A stretch of 64,000 bases of DNA. Origin: Ramlibacter ginsenosidimutans. Lineage in GTDB: Bacteria > Pseudomonadota > Gammaproteobacteria > Burkholderiales > Burkholderiaceae_C. Under the pieces are notes generated by a model, which was not told the origin of the DNA, made no database searches, and saw nothing but the letters and a program-made list of their open reading frames with translations. Made by a program: the position numbers and the translations under genes. Each line of letters begins with the position of its first letter. Position 1 is the first letter of the stretch. Location of the stretch: assembly GCF_016654015.1 (NCBI RefSeq), contig NZ_JAEPWM010000002.1:620001-684000 (forward strand), read 5' to 3'. Of this stretch, positions 63,307 through 64,000 are shown piece by piece.

Positions 63307-63978
63307 ATGAAGAAGACTGCATGGATCCTTTCCGCGGCGGCCGTGGTGGCCGCCGCCGTCGCCGGATGCGCCGCGCTGCCCTCGGCTGGCGGCGCGGGCA
63401 GCGCCAGCCTCGACCAGGAAACGCAGCGCATGCTGAGCACCGGCTTCCACGACCACGGCATCGCGAAGATGGACCGCATCACCGACGTCGACGACACGGT
63501 GAAGGCCTGCAACGCCGCGGACATCGCCGGCAAGCCGCTCGACGAAGCGACCGCCAAGCGCATCGAGCAGGAGAACTTCAAGAGCATCCAGTGGCCGAGC
63601 GATGGGAAGTTCCTGGGCGACTGGAAGAAAGGCGAAGCCATCGCGCAGAGCGGGCGCGGCCAGACCTGGAGCGACGACGCGAAGGCGGCCAGCGGCGGCA
63701 ACTGCTACAACTGCCATCAGATCACCAAACAGGAGATCTCCTTCGGCACGCTGGGCCCGAGCCTCTACAACTACGGCAAGCTGCGCGGCGTGGCCGACCC
63801 GAACAGCGCGGCGGCCAAGCCGGTCGTGGAATACACGTGGGGCAAGATCTGGAACGCCAAGGCCTACAACGCCTGCTCCAACATGCCGCGTTCCGGCCAC
63901 ATGGGCAACCTGAACGAACAGCAGGTGCGGGACATCATGGCCCTGCTGCTCGACCCCCACTCGCCCGTCAACCAGTAA
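63307..63978 (+). CDS. soxX: L-cysteine S-thiosulfotransferase subunit SoxX
   Basis: SoxX, 223 aa, monoheme cytochrome c partner of SoxA. The N-terminus MKKTAWILSAAAVVAAAVAG followed by CAAL is a lipoprotein signal, so it may be membrane-anchored. Heme site NCYNCHQITKQE near residue 136; axial Met candidate in NMPRSGHMGNL. The segment of about 100 residues before the heme is longer than in short SoxX forms. soxB would be expected next, beyond the window; the final 22 bases hold no feature. Confidence 0.94.
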   Translation: MKKTAWILSAAAVVAAAVAGCAALPSAGGAGSASLDQETQRMLSTGFHDHGIAKMDRITDVDDTVKACNAADIAGKPLDEATAKRIEQENFKSIQWPSDGKFLGDWKKGEAIAQSGRGQTWSDDAKAASGGNCYNCHQITKQEISFGTLGPSLYNYGKLRGVADPNSAAAKPVVEYTWGKIWNAKAYNACSNMPRSGHMGNLNEQQVRDIMALLLDPHSPVNQ

Positions 63979-64000
63979 CGTGCGCCTGCGGCGGCCCCGC

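Overview
The window is GC-rich (about 68-70% by eye), densely packed DNA that reads as a chromosome segment of a betaproteobacterium. It is most likely a Burkholderiales member of the Comamonadaceae (Ramlibacter/Variovorax-like). Support comes from several TctC/Bug-type solute-binding proteins, the sox gene set, the urt-urease arrangement, and three families of dispersed palindromic repeats. No insertion sequence, phage or CRISPR array was seen. The genus is an inference.

Layout. 1-4.7 kb: a stressosome-type partner-switching module (RsbS end, RsbT, a kinase-phosphatase fusion, a histidine kinase, a hybrid kinase). 4.7-8.3 kb: housekeeping genes (FKBP isomerase, pyrophosphatase, GST, SDR). 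8.2-8.7 kb: a tandem duplication carrying a palindromic repeat. 8.7-16.6 kb: a TPP-riboswitch-headed operon with thiD, luxE-like and luxC-like genes, an NMT1/ThiY-type ABC transporter, an SDR and thiE, followed by an overlapping PAP2 phosphatase gene. 17-24.5 kb: acetyltransferase, GST, a ThDP enzyme, a TctC protein, a K+ channel, tRNA-Ser(UGA), a receiver protein and small unknowns. 24.6-33.5 kb: ureABCEFG on the minus strand, divergent from a permease-kinase-receiver fusion and a LuxR-type regulator. 33.6-40.2 kb: TctC/pdxA2 with a divergent LysR gene, dctA and a hemerythrin. 40.4-46.4 kb: urtABCDE urea transporter. 46.5-51.1 kb: small genes, then a NitT/TauT-type ABC transporter with ureD behind a sigma54-like promoter. 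51.4-54.9 kb: GlsB/YeaQ-type protein, malic enzyme and a DUF2917-like protein. 54.9-64 kb: YeeE-type transporter, DsrE protein, ArsR-family regulator and soxH/S/C/D/Y/Z/A/X.

How the genes work together. The thiamine operon is the most unusual part. LuxE-like (acyl activation) and LuxC-like (acyl to aldehyde) proteins are stop-start coupled to each other and to thiD, and a second dehydrogenase (SDR) precedes thiE. A coherent but unproven reading is a salvage route. A carboxylated thiamine breakdown product would be imported by the ABC transporter, activated and reduced to the alcohol (HMP), phosphorylated by ThiD and joined to the thiazole by ThiE, all under TPP control. No luxAB is present, so bioluminescence is not suggested.

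The nitrogen block combines urea import (urt), urease (ureABCEFG, with ureD about 19 kb away) and a likely membrane sensor built on an NCS1 permease with an eight-cysteine cluster. Palindromic repeats have landed in and around these genes, including in frame inside ureF and near the start of urtC. The sulfur block combines probable thiosulfate uptake (YeeE), a candidate persulfide-sensing repressor and the periplasmic Sox thiosulfate-oxidation system; soxB is not in the window.
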